Counted from the first letter of the stretch, positions 11,475 to 23,082 are shown. The stretch: DNA of 64,000 bases from Siphonodentalium dalli (GCA_032622095.1 CP136062.1:199091887-199155886); one strand, 5' to 3'. Translations and numbers: made by a program. Notes: a model not told the origin generated them from the sequence alone.

Positions 11475-12247
11475 ACGTGTACTTTTGACGCAGTAAATAT
11501 CATGTGACTGTTCCTGATATGTGCATCTCCATAGCAATATCATAGCAACACACATAACAAGTTACACGTACGTGTGGCTGGACCTGGCTAATGTGTTTGT
11601 ATATTCACATGTGATTGTATAACTGCGTGTTACACTGCCTGCCACGGATACATACAAGTATATCCTTCGAATATCTGACAATAATAAATCCGTAAACCAC
11701 CCGTTGTACTTTTAATCTCTAATCACATACTAATATTTATTGCACGCCTGTTCCTAGAATTGCAGTGTTCTTGTTCCGTTGTATTTACAAATCCGTATGT
11801 CCACCGTGTGTCACACGCAACCCGTTGACGGACGTTGGTGTCACACGGCGTAAATGACGCTCGTATTCGTCTCGACCATGAAACCGGAACTATAAAATAA
11901 AAGCATCAACACATATGACAAAACAGGCACTGTCTATATCTGCATAAACCTTGTATAAGTCTTTATTTTTTAATTAGTGGATTCTAGGACGGGTGGCGTG
12001 AAATAAACACAGTACGACATGTGTGTTAAAATGTGTTTGTAGATGCGGCACGTGTGTCATCACGGAAGTACATAACTTGAGGCTGAGTTCTATCATTCCA
12101 CGCTGGCACTCGTGCCGTATCGACAAACCAATTAACACAATCGTGTCGGTCTGTGTATGAAACGCTCGAAGGCACATCTTCCTTTCTTGATACAAGAACG
12201 TGCAAACGGCTACGAATTGCCACCAGCAATTGCCAGAAACATTTGCC
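11475..12247. other. Region downstream of the GPCR exon (its minus-strand 3' side)
   Basis: No other gene is seen. A minus-strand AATAAA lies at 11961-11967 (plus-strand ctttatt) and could be a polyadenylation signal for the receptor transcript. That would imply a 3' UTR of about 590 bp including the hAT-like MITE. This is inferred from position only. Confidence 0.3.
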
Positions 12248-12255
12248 AGTGTGAA

Positions 12256-12535
12256 CAGGGACGTGGATATAGGGGATCTCCGTTAAGGGGCGCACAACTT
12301 CTATTTTCATCGTTTTGTGTTGCAGCATTCCAATTGATACCTCAAACTTTCAACATATTTTGCATTAAATACTGGTTGGAATATCAAATTATCAACACAA
12401 ATTCAACATACTTGTGGTCTGAATTTTTAAAATAATGCTGTGAAACTTGCATGAAATTTCTAACTACTGAAATCGCTTTGGCTAAAGTTTAGTGGGGTGG
12501 GGTTGCGACCATACACACCCGTCGCCACGTCCCTG
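12256..12535. mobile_element. hAT-like MITE
   Basis: Inverted termini are CAGGGACGTGG on the left (12256) and ccacgtccctg on the right (ending 12535). It is flanked by 8-bp target duplications, agtgtgaa (12248-12255) and attgtgaa (12536-12543), that match at 7 of 8 positions. CAGGG ends plus 8-bp duplications are the hAT superfamily signature. The right duplication ends 6 bases from the stop codon of the GPCR on the minus strand, so the element sits at the very start of that gene's 3' UTR. Related CAGGGACGTGGCGA-like motifs recur at 27891, 27974, 29403, 49806 and 50788. Confidence 0.8.
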
Positions 12536-12549
12536 ATTGTGAATGTAGG

Positions 12550-13028
12550 TTAACAATGATTGGACATCGATGATGCGTGATTCAAAGATCCAGTTGCTAT
12601 AAACTCACTCTCCGAGTCACGGCAAACAGGCAGGTTTCCGAATCCAAGGCACTTTTTAGAATTCATACCAGAATCACTGACACATTTTCTTGCAACTTCG
12701 TGATAATGTTTCTCCTGACGTTGACCACACTTCACAACAATATTTGGCTTGTTGCTTAGCGACGACCTCTTGCCTAGCGACGATAGTGTTCTTTTCATAC
12801 CGTTCAGATGGGGACTCGTTTCACACTCGCCATCTGGTGTAACGAGTATAGGAATAAATGTCTGTGCGTTGCGTTTCCAGCTGCAACTTAGTATTTTCTT
12901 GAAAGCATATCGGAAGTCTTTGCTCGATCTGGCGTATATAATGGGGTTGATCATAGAGTTACAGTATCCGAGCCAGAACACACCCTTAAATAGAAGATCC
13001 GGAACCGTGCAACTCCGACACAACTCCT
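12550..13028 (-). CDS. Last exon of a biogenic-amine GPCR (alpha-adrenergic/octopamine-alpha type)
   Basis: This exon encodes transmembrane helix 7, helix 8 and the cytoplasmic tail of a class A (rhodopsin-like) receptor, which acts at the plasma membrane and couples amine binding to G proteins. From the leucine at 13023, residues 2-5 are CRSC (extracellular loop 3), residues 16-30 read [15 protein letters not shown], and residues 33-41 read SSKDFRYAF. The NPxxY motif is intact and a Cys at 47 is a likely palmitoylation site. The FWLGYxNS-NP-IY pattern is characteristic of alpha-1 adrenergic and octopamine-alpha receptors; which of the two cannot be decided here. The roughly 110-residue tail is Ser/Lys-rich and ends at TAA (12550-12552). 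The upstream edge is a splice acceptor (ttttcgtttcag on the minus strand), so the exon has no start codon. An intron just before helix 7 is the known position in alpha-1 adrenergic receptor genes, where it is large. No helix 1-6 exon was found in the window. Confidence 0.88.
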
Positions 13029-13040
13029 CTGAAACGAAAA
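13029..13040 (-). promoter_or_regulatory. Splice acceptor of the GPCR helix-7 exon
   Basis: On the minus strand ttttcgtttcag precedes AGGAGTTGTG. Using this AG leaves two bases to complete a codon (phase 1 from the upstream exon). A second AG two bases on would give phase 0. The choice cannot be settled without the upstream exon. Confidence 0.7.
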
Positions 13041-13419
13041 TTAATCCATGTTAAAGATAACAACAACAACAACTTTTATAAAAACCGGATTTCAAGACTA
13101 CAAAAAAGGTTTTTCGCAAAAACACGCACACAACTTAAGATTGAATAAATTATTTGTCTATAAAGACATACACATGAACAATACGTAAAAAACAAAGACA
13201 TTCACAGGAACAATACGAAACAAACTATTTGCCGAAGCTTTCGGCCGTCATTGCCTTTATATTAACGGTATAACACAGTTGTCGTCTACGTAAGTAGAGG
13301 CTCAAGTTATTAATGTTCAGCTCCTTGGTCGACGTATCATCCATTAACTCTCAAAGTTCAAGCACGTCGGGCTACGTCAGAGTGGTGACGTACATGAACT
13401 TATGTATTATATATATACA
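13041..13419. other. Intron sequence upstream of the GPCR exon
   Basis: Begins with a short CAACAACAA tract. Nothing else recognisable. Confidence 0.4.
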
Positions 13420-13750
13420 TTAATAACATAAAATGTCTGGGTTAGTTATTTTTGCATTAACACAGTTCGGGTACATTGTCTTCAGTCTCCTGACCCAACA
13501 ATCGTCCTTTACTAGTTGCAACCGTTTTGCTTCAATAGCTATGTGTGGCACTTCTATCGAGATGTCGTCTATAAAATGTCTAAGTAACTTGAAATGTCCA
13601 TTTATAGGCTTGTCTCTATCCGGTCTGCTATCCCCAATATGTTCTGATAGGTTCTGCCATGAGATAGCCGAACCACAATTAGGCACTTTGACTATACAAT
13701 CCCCACCAGTTTTATTGACACCCCTAGTGCGCCTTGATAAAGACGGGAAT
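13420..13750 (-). pseudogene. Penelope-like retroelement relic (end of GIY-YIG endonuclease domain)
   Basis: An open minus-strand stretch of roughly 105 codons includes RLQLVKDDCWVRRLKTMYP near its C-terminus, preceded by the blocks LSEHIGDSR, DKPINGHFKL and HFIDDISIE. This run (charged loop, KP-x-x-HF, DD-I, then a W-x-x-x-L-x-T-x-x-P ending) is the C-terminal half of the GIY-YIG-type endonuclease of Penelope-like elements, as I know the family. The GIY and YIG motifs themselves and the reverse transcriptase are absent, so only a fragment remains. It lies within the presumed GPCR intron on the same strand but does not resemble a receptor exon. Confidence 0.5.
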
Positions 13751-13819
13751 TAGCAATACGATCCTCGACATATACGGAAATTAAAGGTATGGTAGAAGTG
13801 GCCCAGGCTCTTGATCACA

Positions 13820-15487
13820 AAGGAGGCCTGATATATTAAATTGACTACAACAGAGGCCGGATATATTAAATTGACTACAACAGAGGCCCGAGATGTTTAA
13901 ATTGACAACAACAGAGGTATGAGAGATTTAAATTGACTACAACAGAGGCCCGATATGTTTAAATTGACTACAACAGAGGCCTGAGAGATTTAAATTGACC
14001 ACAACAGAGGCCCGAGATATTTAAATTGACTACAACAGAGGCCCGAGAGATTTAAATTGACTTCAACAGAGGCATGAGAGATTTAAATTGACTACAACAG
14101 AGGCCCGATAGATTTAAATTGACTACAACAGATGCCCGAGATATTTAAATTGACTACAACAGAGGCCTGAGAGATTTAAATTGACTACAACAGAGGCCCG
14201 AGATATTTAAATTGACTACAACAGAGGCATGATAGATTTAAATTGACTACAACAGAGGCCCGAGATGTTTAAATTGACTACAACAGAGGCCTGAGAGATT
14301 TAAATTGACTACAACAGAGGCATGAGAGATTTAAATTGACTACAACAGAGGCCCGAGATATTTAAATTGACTACAACAGAGGCCCGAGAGATTTAAATTG
14401 ACTACGACAGAGGCCTGAGAGATTTAAATTGATTACAACAGCGGCATGAGAGATTTAAATTGACTACAACAGAGGCCCGAGATGTTTAAATTGACTACAC
14501 CAGAGGCCTGAGAGATTTAAATTGACTACAACAGAGGCATGAGAGATTTAAATTGACTACAACAGAGGCCCGATATGTTTAAATTGATTACAACAGAGGC
14601 CTGAGAGATTTAAATTGACTACAACAGAGGCATGAGAGATTTAAATTGACTACAACAGAGGCATGAGAGATTTAAATTGACTACAACAGAGGCCAGAGAT
14701 ATATAAATTGACTACAACAGAGGCCTGAGAGATTTAAATTGACTACAACAGAGGCCCGAAATATTTAAATTGACTACAACAGAGGCATGATAGATTTAAA
14801 TTGACTACAACAGATGCCCGAGAGATTTAAATTGACTACAACAGAGGCATGATATATTTAAATTGACTACAACAGAGGCCCGAGAGATTTAAATTGACTA
14901 CAACAGAGGCATGATATATTTAAATTTACTACAACAGAGGCCCGAGATATTTAAATTGACTACAACAGAGGCCTGAGAGATTTAAATTGACTACAACAGA
15001 TGCATGAGAGATTTAAATTGACTACAACAGAGGCCTGAGATGTTTAAATTGACTACAACAGAGGCCTGAGAGATTTAAATTGACTACAACAGAGGCATGA
15101 GAGATTTAAATTGACTACAACAGAGGCATGAGAGATTTAAATTGACTACAACAGAGGCCCGATATATTTAAATTGACTACAACAGATGCCAGAGAGATTT
15201 AAATTGACTACAACAGAGGCCAGAGAGATTTAAATTGACTACAACAGAGGCCCGATATATTTAAATTGACTACAACAGAGGCCTGAGAGATTTAAATTGA
15301 CTACAACAGATGCATGAGAGATTTAAATTGACTACAACAGAGGCCTGAGATGTTTAAATTGACTACAACAGAGGCCTGAGAGATTTAAATTGACTACAAC
15401 AGAGGCATGAGAGATTTAAATTGACTACAACAGAGGCATGAGAGATTTAAATTGACTACAACAGAGGCCTGAGAGATTTAAATTATA
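13820..15487 (+). repeat. Minisatellite, 31-bp unit, about 54 copies
   Basis: The unit has an almost invariant half, tttaaattgactacaacaga, and a variable half of the form ggc(ct/at/cc)ga(ga/ta/tg)(ga/at). The first few units are 30 bp and have tatattaaatt, then units are 31 bp. Some units carry cagatgc instead of cagaggc. Several variants recur in blocks: the six-unit order starting near 14966 repeats near 15276, an offset of 310 bp or 10 units. Because 31 is not a multiple of 3 the array is not coding. It lies in the presumed first long intron upstream of the GPCR last exon. Confidence 0.97.
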
Positions 15488-15800
15488 AGGCAGGCAGAGA
15501 TGAAAGGAAACATCATAACAATAGACTTTTCATTGAACATGGCGTTGGGGAAACTAGGATGATTTAATTGATTAAAGCCGGGTAATAGTATATATACATA
15601 CGGGTCAGGGCAATAGGGGCATAGTAAGTGGTGCAAGTCTCAGGGTAAACGGGCTCCTTATCTGAGAGCTCGAAGGCTATTCCAGAGTATAAAAGTTACC
15701 AGGCTTACTACAATCCTAATTTAGGAGGTTATATGTTTGGTATGGCGTTGGGACCTTATCGGATCCCTTATCGGGACCTTCGAAGGTCCTACTGTTTACT
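15488..15800. other. Spacer between minisatellite and MITE
   Basis: Includes the short inverted pair ggatcccttatcgggaccttc-like around 15760-15785. No gene seen. Confidence 0.4.
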
Positions 15801-16255
15801 TTAACCCTTTACCCAACAAACCGGCCAAAAACGCCCAAATAAAGCTTCAACAGCCCAAAATATCTTTGGTCTGTCTCAATAACATACATATATGAATAGC
15901 ATTGGAACCGGTTCATTGACCACATTGTGGTGGTTATAGTTATGCCCTGTGCCAATGCATTCTCTTATATATGCGAGTCGACCATAGGTCGCCTCGCATA
16001 TATAAGAGAATGCATTGGCCTAAACAAATTCGTTTTTTAACACTTTTTACCATTCTTTTTTTTACAATTTTATAACTTTTTCTTACATTTTTTTAACAAT
16101 TTTTATAATATTTTTCTACATTCTTTGACAATTTTATCATTTTTAATATGTGTTAAGCCAATGCATTCTCTTATATATGCGAGGCGACCTATGGTCGACT
16201 CGCATATATAAGAGAATGCATTGGCACAGGGCCGTTCTGTTGGGTAAAGGGTTAA
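15801..16255 (+). mobile_element. Double-hairpin MITE, TTAACCCTTTACCC family, copy D
   Basis: Full length: TTAA at 15801-15804 and 16252-16255, inverted CCCTTTACCCAACA termini, two standard 69-nt hairpins (near 15951-16019 and 16157-16225), and a 140-bp T-rich spacer. Arms of both hairpins match the standard form. Confidence 0.92.
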
Positions 16256-16385
16256 CGCGGACAGGGAACGTGTCCTCAAATAAGGACAGGTAGTCCAGAG
16301 AGTTTGTTAATACAAAGTGATTAACAAATTGTGATATGGACAGGTAGTCCGATATATGGGTGCTATTTTCTTAGGTGGCAGCTAA

Positions 16386-17165
16386 ACACCAGGCTCATAT
16401 ATAGCGACGGCTAAATAAATTGATACATTATAACTGTAGCTTTTAGTATCAGGACCCGAGTACAAATTAAAAGGAAGAAATTTGATAATGAGATCCATTA
16501 AACTCGGTGGAAAATTAATGAGCACAAGGCCCTATCAATTATTTGGCATTTCCTGGGCATAAGGCCTCGCAGGACAATTCCCGAAAGAAAAATTGGGGTT
16601 AGATTAGGTGGGGCAGATATAAAACCATTAACAGTCGAATATTTAAGAATTTGCTTGAGCCAATATTTTTTGCTGTTCCCATATTTCCCTTGTTTAATAC
16701 TGATCATTTTGGTGGTGGACGTTAGTAGTTGGTTTGGAAGCTAACATTAAGTATCTGGGGTGGACATTTTTTAAATATATATATCGATTTAAATGAAACC
16801 ACAAGTTGGCCCCTAAAAATCCTATTCCATAAAAGTGGGGGTTGATTTGAAAACAAGGGGAATTGTGGCATCTTTTGGGTCTCTGCCTGTCGTCGGTGAT
16901 AAAATGTAATGTCGTCGGTGACATTGTCACCGACGTTGGGAACCGAGTAAAGGTTCCAATCGGGATTTCCCGCCAATCAGAACCAGGCATCAGACAGACA
17001 CACACACACATACAAACTAGGAAGTTACGCAAAGTTACACCTTAAAAGAAGATTCAAGATTGCCGGCAATAGAACCGAAGACTACTAACTTAAACGTAAG
17101 TAAATCTGGGAATTGCGGGCAAGAAGTTGTAGGAACAATACTACAAATGTCCCCGTGATCATCCG
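16386..17165 (+). repeat. Duplicated segment, first copy
   Basis: It is shared with 17280-18095 from caccaggctcatatata to cgtcattccatacgtat, in the same orientation and offset by about 895 bp. This copy carries an extra palindrome gtcggtgacattgtcaccgac near 16915 that the second copy lacks. Open frames on the minus strand occur in both copies but contain no recognisable motif. Confidence 0.85.
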
Positions 17166-17198
17166 TCATTCCATACGTATAATATATCACAAAAATAT

Positions 17199-17272
17199 TT
17201 GTTGATTGGACAAAATGTGCATGACATATTTTTCTGACGTCGAACCACCCACCCCCTCCTTTTGTCTGGAAT
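17199..17272. repeat. Terminal fragment of the 19.1-20.0 kb inverted-repeat element
   Basis: It matches the arm sequence around gattggacaaaatgtgcatg and tctgacgtcgaaccacccac. It stands between the two duplicated segments. Confidence 0.75.
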
Positions 17273-17279
17273 GTATATA

Positions 17280-18095
17280 CACCAGGATCATATATAGGGG
17301 GGGCTAAATTAATTGATACATTTTAAATATAGCTTTTAGTATCAGGACCCGAGTACAAATTAAAAGGAAGAAAGTTGATAACGAGATAGATTAAACTGGT
17401 GGAAAATTAATGAGCATAAGGCCCTGTAATTTATTTGGCATTTCCTGGGCATAAGGCACCTCAGGACAATTCCCGTCAGGAAAATTAGGGTAAGCTTAGG
17501 TGAGGCAGATATAAAGCCCATTAACAGTCGAATATTTAAGAATTTGCGAAGTGTTTGCCAGCCCTCCTTGAGCCAATATTTTTTTGTTATTTCCATATTT
17601 CCTTTGTTCAGTTTTGATATAAATCTATTTTTCACATATATGTTTATATGTCAATGCTGGTCAATTTGGGGTGAGCGTTAGTAGTTGGTTTGGAAGCAGA
17701 CATTAGGTATCTGGGTATTTATTTTTTAAATATAGATATTGATTTAAATTAATCCGCAAGTTGGCCCCTGATGAAAGCCCTATTCCATAAAACTGGGGCT
17801 TGATTTGAAAACATGGGGGATTTGTGGCATATTTTGGAACCCGCCTGTCGTCGGGATCCGATTAAAGGTCCCAAGCGAGATTTCCCGCCACTCAGAACCA
17901 GGCATCAGACAGACACAGACAAACTAGGAAGGTACACAGAGTTTTACCTTATAAAGAAGATTCAAGATTGTCGGCAATAGAACCGAATACTACTAACTTA
18001 AACGTAAGTAAATCTGGGAATTGCGGGCAAGAAGTTGTATGAACAATACTACAACTGTCTCCGTGATCGTCCGTCATTCCATACGTATATCACAA
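17280..18095 (+). repeat. Duplicated segment, second copy
   Basis: Direct copy of 16386-17165 with scattered substitutions and small indels, for example a gain of gaagtgtttgccagccctcc near 17548. Confidence 0.85.
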
Positions 18096-19110
18096 TAATA
18101 TTACTTAGTATCAGTGTGTCGCAGACGGTCCGATAAAAAATAATAACAGACTCAGCAGTTGCGTAACTGGGCGATGTTATGGCGACATGCTTATCAACTC
18201 ACAGCAGCCTCGTCAGATTCCAAATGTTGAGACTGCGTTTCCCATGCCATTGCTTATTGCCATGGTCAACTTCGAGGACTGCCATAGTCATACGTTCCGA
18301 CGACATTTGATGAATATGATAAATCCGCCCTTTGTAATATTTGTAAGACACTTGTAAGTTGTAGTCAACAAACGTGTGACTGACTCATCACAACACCGTG
18401 ACTGTCAACAGTCAAGTGTAGCTTGTCAACATGACCGCTTTCGCAGGAAAGCAGATTACTGTTTCTAGCGCGGAACATGTCAGTGCTTAGCCATCTGCCG
18501 ATTTTCAGAGATTAACATATTGTCCGGTTCACATAATTATACAAACCGAAATCATACAGTGTTAACAATATTCCATCGTTATAAGAAGCAACTTTGTCCT
18601 AAATCCAAAACGATAAATATTGTAATAAGACACTTCCTCACATCGATAGTTCTTAAATACCACCAGTTAGATTACACGGTACCTAATTGGTAACACGCTA
18701 TACATGTGAGACGAGGCCGAGGTCGGCTCCAACACAAAAGGTGTAAGCGGGCGGTTAGGTTCTGTTTTCTCCCTTGTTATAAATTTCAAAAATGACAATC
18801 CGATGCCGCCATCTTTTCACTATCAATGTGAACTTTTATCTGCACCACGTGATCGGTGCGGCCAGTTGGTACTCTAGGCTACAGCATATAATATCTCTGG
18901 AACAACACGGACAGGCACCAATATGGCATTTGGTACTCCAGGGAACCTAAATCGATCGCTGTTATTAACAGTGTACGTGATGTCAGGGTTAAAACCATCG
19001 TAGTGAGGGGACTGAACTCTGCAGAGTGTGGGTGTCTAACTGTGAGTTCTAATTATTACAATGATTCTAATATTTGATTACAGGTCAAGCTTCCCACTTT
19101 GCAGCTGCTT
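18096..19110. other. Intergenic or intronic stretch, nothing recognised
   Basis: Somewhat more GC-balanced than its neighbours. No exon or repeat boundary can be supported. Confidence 0.4.
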
Positions 19111-19117
19111 CTGAAAA

Positions 19118-20024
19118 TTGATTAATTTTTGATTGGACAAAATGTGCATGACAGATTTTTCTGACGTCGAACCACCCACCACCCCTCATTTTGTCTGGAA
19201 TGTTCTGCATTGCGCCCCCCCTGCACTGGATGGAACATTCTTTGGACAATTTGTTGGCCATTTCTGCTTTTAATTTTGCCAATTTAAAAAACTTAAGGCC
19301 AAATTGAAGAACCTAAAATGGGATCATCGAGAAAACCGAAAATAGAAACTAAATATAAAGAACGTGCACACAAATAACTGAAACATTTCTGAGATGGACA
19401 AAACTTATAATGGAAATGTGCACGGATAGGAACCGCAAAAATAGAAAAATTGGCCAATGTTTTATGGAAAAGAACAATTTATTTGGCCACACCAGTAGTG
19501 GATATCCTGTGTATGAGTGACAATTCATCAACAATGACACGGTACACGCTTACTTATTAAAACAATGACGATTAGCTGCTATAACGCTTAATTTTTGAAT
19601 CAATTGAACAAATACTTCACTACTTTGTTAATGATAATGCTGGCGCTCATTTATGTTGATATACATTGCGGAAAGACCTATTTCAATTTTTGCGGTTCCC
19701 ATCCGTGCACATTTCCATTATAAGTTTTGTCCATCTCAGAAATATATCAGTTATTTTTGTGCACGTTCTTTATATTTAGTTTCTATTTTCGGTTTTCTCG
19801 ATGATCCCATTTTAGGTTTTTCAATTTGGCCAAAGTTTTTTTTAGATTGGCAAAATTAAAATTAAACGCAGAAACTAACAAATTGGCCAAAGAATGTTCC
19901 ATCCGGCGCAGGGGTGGGGGGGGGGGGGGGGGGCAACGCAGAACATTCCAGACAAAGGGAGGGGTGGTGGGTGGTTCGACGTCAGAAAAATGTGTGATGC
20001 ACATTTTGTCCAATCAACAAATTA
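19118..20024. mobile_element. Inverted-repeat element with about 350-bp arms
   Basis: The left arm (19118-19470) and right arm (19668-20024) are imperfect inverted copies around a spacer of about 200 bp. The outer ends are gattggacaaaatgtgcatg and its complement. The arms contain matching blocks such as atgtgcacggataggaaccg versus cggttcccatccgtgcacat. A cccccc tract in the left arm corresponds to a run of about 18 G in the right arm near 19917-19934. No transposase. Open frames on both strands are arm sequence. Confidence 0.8.
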
Positions 20025-20224
20025 GGAAACTATCAGCTATTTGAATTATATCACATAGGTGTGTACTGTGCTTACATGTTGCATCATATTTGAGTATGAT
20101 ATGGCCATATTAGTGACTAGGAAACACCAGGTTGGAATCTTGTGATTATTTCACCCAATGATGATATTAGTCTTGTGAAATGTGATTGTTAGCGTGCCAG
20201 CCAAAAGCTAATGGGGGTTTCGCT

Positions 20225-20605
20225 TATCCATGAGTAAACGTTACACATGTCACATTATTAGTGATTGTTTTGTTGCTTATCCAATAGTAATCAAACCGAA
20301 TCGCATAAAACAAGCACAAATATAACTGACATCTGTCAATTCCCAGTGTGACTAAACCACGCCGGACCAACCAGGACCAACCCGAACCAGCCCGGATCCG
20401 GACCAGTCCGGACAGCCACTGTGCATGGTGTCTATGGGTTATTTTTGTGACCACTACACAAGTGGTGGGGTCCACCACGCACATATAGGTGCCGCGGCCA
20501 GCCAGAAGTTCTGCTATTAACCTCTATAACGTGCATATTGCCAGGTGTCAATTCCTGATGTGACTAAATCCACTCAGCCCGGATCGACCATGTGTTGTCT
20601 ATATG
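20225..20605. repeat. Degenerate direct duplication next to MITE E
   Basis: gtcaattcccagtgtgactaa near 20335 recurs as gtcaattcctgatgtgacta near 20549, with other short matches in the same order. A ccggatccggaccagtccgg palindrome-rich stretch lies near 20392-20411. Confidence 0.5.
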
Positions 20606-20610
20606 GTGAT

Positions 20611-21004
20611 TTAACCTTTTACCCAACAGAACGGCCCTGTGCCAATGCATTCTATTATATATGCGAGTCGACCATAGGTCGCCTCGCATATATAAGAGAA
20701 TGCATTGGCTTAACACATTAAAAATTATAAAATTGTTAAAGAATGTAAGAAAAAATGGTAAAAAGTGTTTAAAAAAGATTTTTTTAGGCCAATGCATTCT
20801 CTTATATATGCGAGGCGACCTATGGTCGACTCGCATATATAAGAGAATGCATTGGCACAGGGCATAACTGTAACTATCACAATGTGGTCAAGGAGCCGGT
20901 TCCAATGATATCCATATTTGTATGGTTCTATTGAGACAGACCGAAGATATTTTAGGCTGTTGAAGCTTTATTTGGCCGTTTTTGGCCGTTTTGTTGGGTA
21001 AAGA
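20611..21004 (-). mobile_element. Double-hairpin MITE, TTAACCCTTTACCC family, copy E (reversed)
   Basis: The orientation is opposite to copies A, C and D: the long subterminal region lies on the right. Left TTAA at 20611-20614 with ccttttacccaaca. Hairpins lie near 20643-20711 and 20789-20857. The right end stops at tgttgggtaaag followed by acgc, so the right TTAA is missing. One arm substitution (ctAttatata) breaks one pair. Confidence 0.85.
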
Positions 21005-21425
21005 CGCACAGACGGAGGCCGCGGGCACACATAAATGCCACTATTGACCCCTAACTTACCAAAATTGCAATATTGTGCCTGCAATAACATGACTAACAGA
21101 CCCGATCCCCATGTCGCCTTCGTACCGCTAAGAACTGAACACATACATTTATACCTGAACTATCGTCAGTAGCGAAGAAACAAGTGCGAATCGCCCACCA
21201 AAGCCGGACAATTAAATATCCTCGAAACGCCGCCGTCGCCGAATATGTCAAATAAGTCAATGGTTTGTCACCTGATAGCTCCGTCTGTGCGTTGGTGTGT
21301 TTTAATGAGACCCTCCTCCGCCACTGTTCTGGCCACTGACATCCAACCTATAGATGTCTCAGAGGCGATTCTGGCTGTTATATAATTATATATTTAAATG
21401 TCCACAGTGGGAAAATAAATACTAT
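21005..21425. other. Intergenic stretch, nothing recognised
   Basis: No coding or repeat signal that I can support. Confidence 0.4.
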
Positions 21426-21640
21426 TTAACCCTTTCTTTATTGAATGGATTCTCCCATGCTTTATAGAAGTGTACATTGGAATGGTTTATTATTCATCTG
21501 GAGGGATGTTCTGGAAATATAAGCAGACGACAGATATGCGAAAAGATATTACAATTGCAGAAGGATGCATATTCATTTGTGGGAATTTTTCGGATCATAA
21601 GATCAACAAACGACCTTTTTATCTTAACATTTGTGTCAAC
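21426..21640 (+). mobile_element. MITE of the TTAACCCTTTCT family, right end missing
   Basis: TTAACCCTTTCTTTATTGAA at the left and the conserved block ttggaatggtttattattca match the family, but no inverted right terminus or second TTAA is present. Confidence 0.65.
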
Positions 21641-23080
21641 CATCTCCCATGAATTCCTTCGTATTTATACATAAACAACACACATAACCATGTGGCTACT
21701 CTCGTTCTACACTTACAGTACTTCAATGACCGCACATCCACTGCATGTATACACATTCACATCACGCATGACTATACAGCCACTCCGTGTATAGATATGC
21801 GTCTCAAAATGGACACCCAACCCATGACCATATATAGCCACTCTTTGTGTAACTTTCACATCATTAATGATCATACAATAACCCTATGTATACATATTCA
21901 CCTCGCATATCACCACGCAGTCACTCACTGGCTGCCATTTTGACATACACTATGTATTAAGTTGTTCAATTTTGGTGCTAACGGGTGAGGTTAGGCACAT
22001 AATATACCCCTCTCAGCTCCATTGCAATGCATCAGAAGGTGCTGGGACAACCAGAATGAAACATTTAGTAGTCAGTGGACTAAGTAACATGGTTAATAAC
22101 CAATGAGTCACAATTTGCTCCCTTTTCGGAACAGCAGAGAATAGTGTTCGCGATATATGTGAAAATGAAACTTTTTAAAAACCAAATTCGGTTGCCATTT
22201 TGCAAGCCATCTTGAATAATTTTGTCTAAAAACAAGTAAACGTGGCGCATTTTAGACAGATCAAAACAATAAACACCATTGATATCAAAGATATTTCCAT
22301 TTAACTCGAAAAAATGGTCCAAACATGAAAAGTTAATTTTTGCCGATTTTGATGGGAACTTTGTAACAAAACAAAAATCAATATTTCTGGTAATGTCAGT
22401 GGTTACAACAGTAACAATTAACCAAGATGCATCAGAAGTGTTAGTATTCAATGTATGATTTTATGACAGAATGGTCAATTTGATTCACCAACCACAACTT
22501 GCAAGCGATTACTTGGCATGATGGGGCAATATTTATCATTTTCAATAGTTTGGCCGCCATTTTGGCCGCCATTTTGAGACAAAGTGACAATTTTGGTTCC
22601 ATTGTGTTGGTTTATTCATTAGTAATGGTATGCCTCACTTACATTGCACATATCTGGTTATTTATCGTTGAAATATAACTAAAATCCCAATGGTGACGTT
22701 TGTATTTTATACTGCGTTCCATAACATCGAATTTTTGAGGGATTGGACGGGGCTGGGACCCCGTGAATGACATATTTCATTGATCTAATGATCAGTTAAC
22801 ATGAGCAATACAAATTAAATTCACAATTCTGTACCGGTTCCATACCACAGAAACTGATCTAGGAGATATTTGTAAAAACACTTTTCCATTTTCGGCTGCA
22901 ATTTTGGTGGCCATCTTGGGTGTGGAGTTCCAGTTTCATCCACAAAGGCACAAAGAAGCAGAATCTAGGCCCATTTGGAGCATTAACTGGAATGCTCCAT
23001 TCTTAATTGGCTGGGGCGCTCTGTGAAATAGACAAATACACACGAATGTCGGGTTAATACAAGTTCAACAATTAAGCATA
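21641..23080. other. Unassigned repeat-like sequence
   Basis: Short internal repeats of the type ggccgccattttg occur near 22551 and 22563. A 123-codon minus-strand open frame at 22080-22451 has no known motif and an AT-driven composition, so I do not call it a gene. Confidence 0.35.
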
Positions 23081-23082
23081 TA

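Noticed and set aside
13820-15487. CRISPR-like array
   Set aside because: Units are contiguous 31-bp tandem copies with no unique spacers, in an animal-type sequence; it is a minisatellite.
16498-17635. Paired minus-strand ORFs in the 16.4/17.3 kb duplication as a duplicated gene
   Set aside because: Frames are disrupted differently in the two copies and have no motif, so coding constraint is unlikely.
22080-22451. 123-codon minus-strand ORF as a gene
   Set aside because: No motif, AT-driven amino-acid composition, no splice or promoter support, and surrounding sequence is repeat-like.
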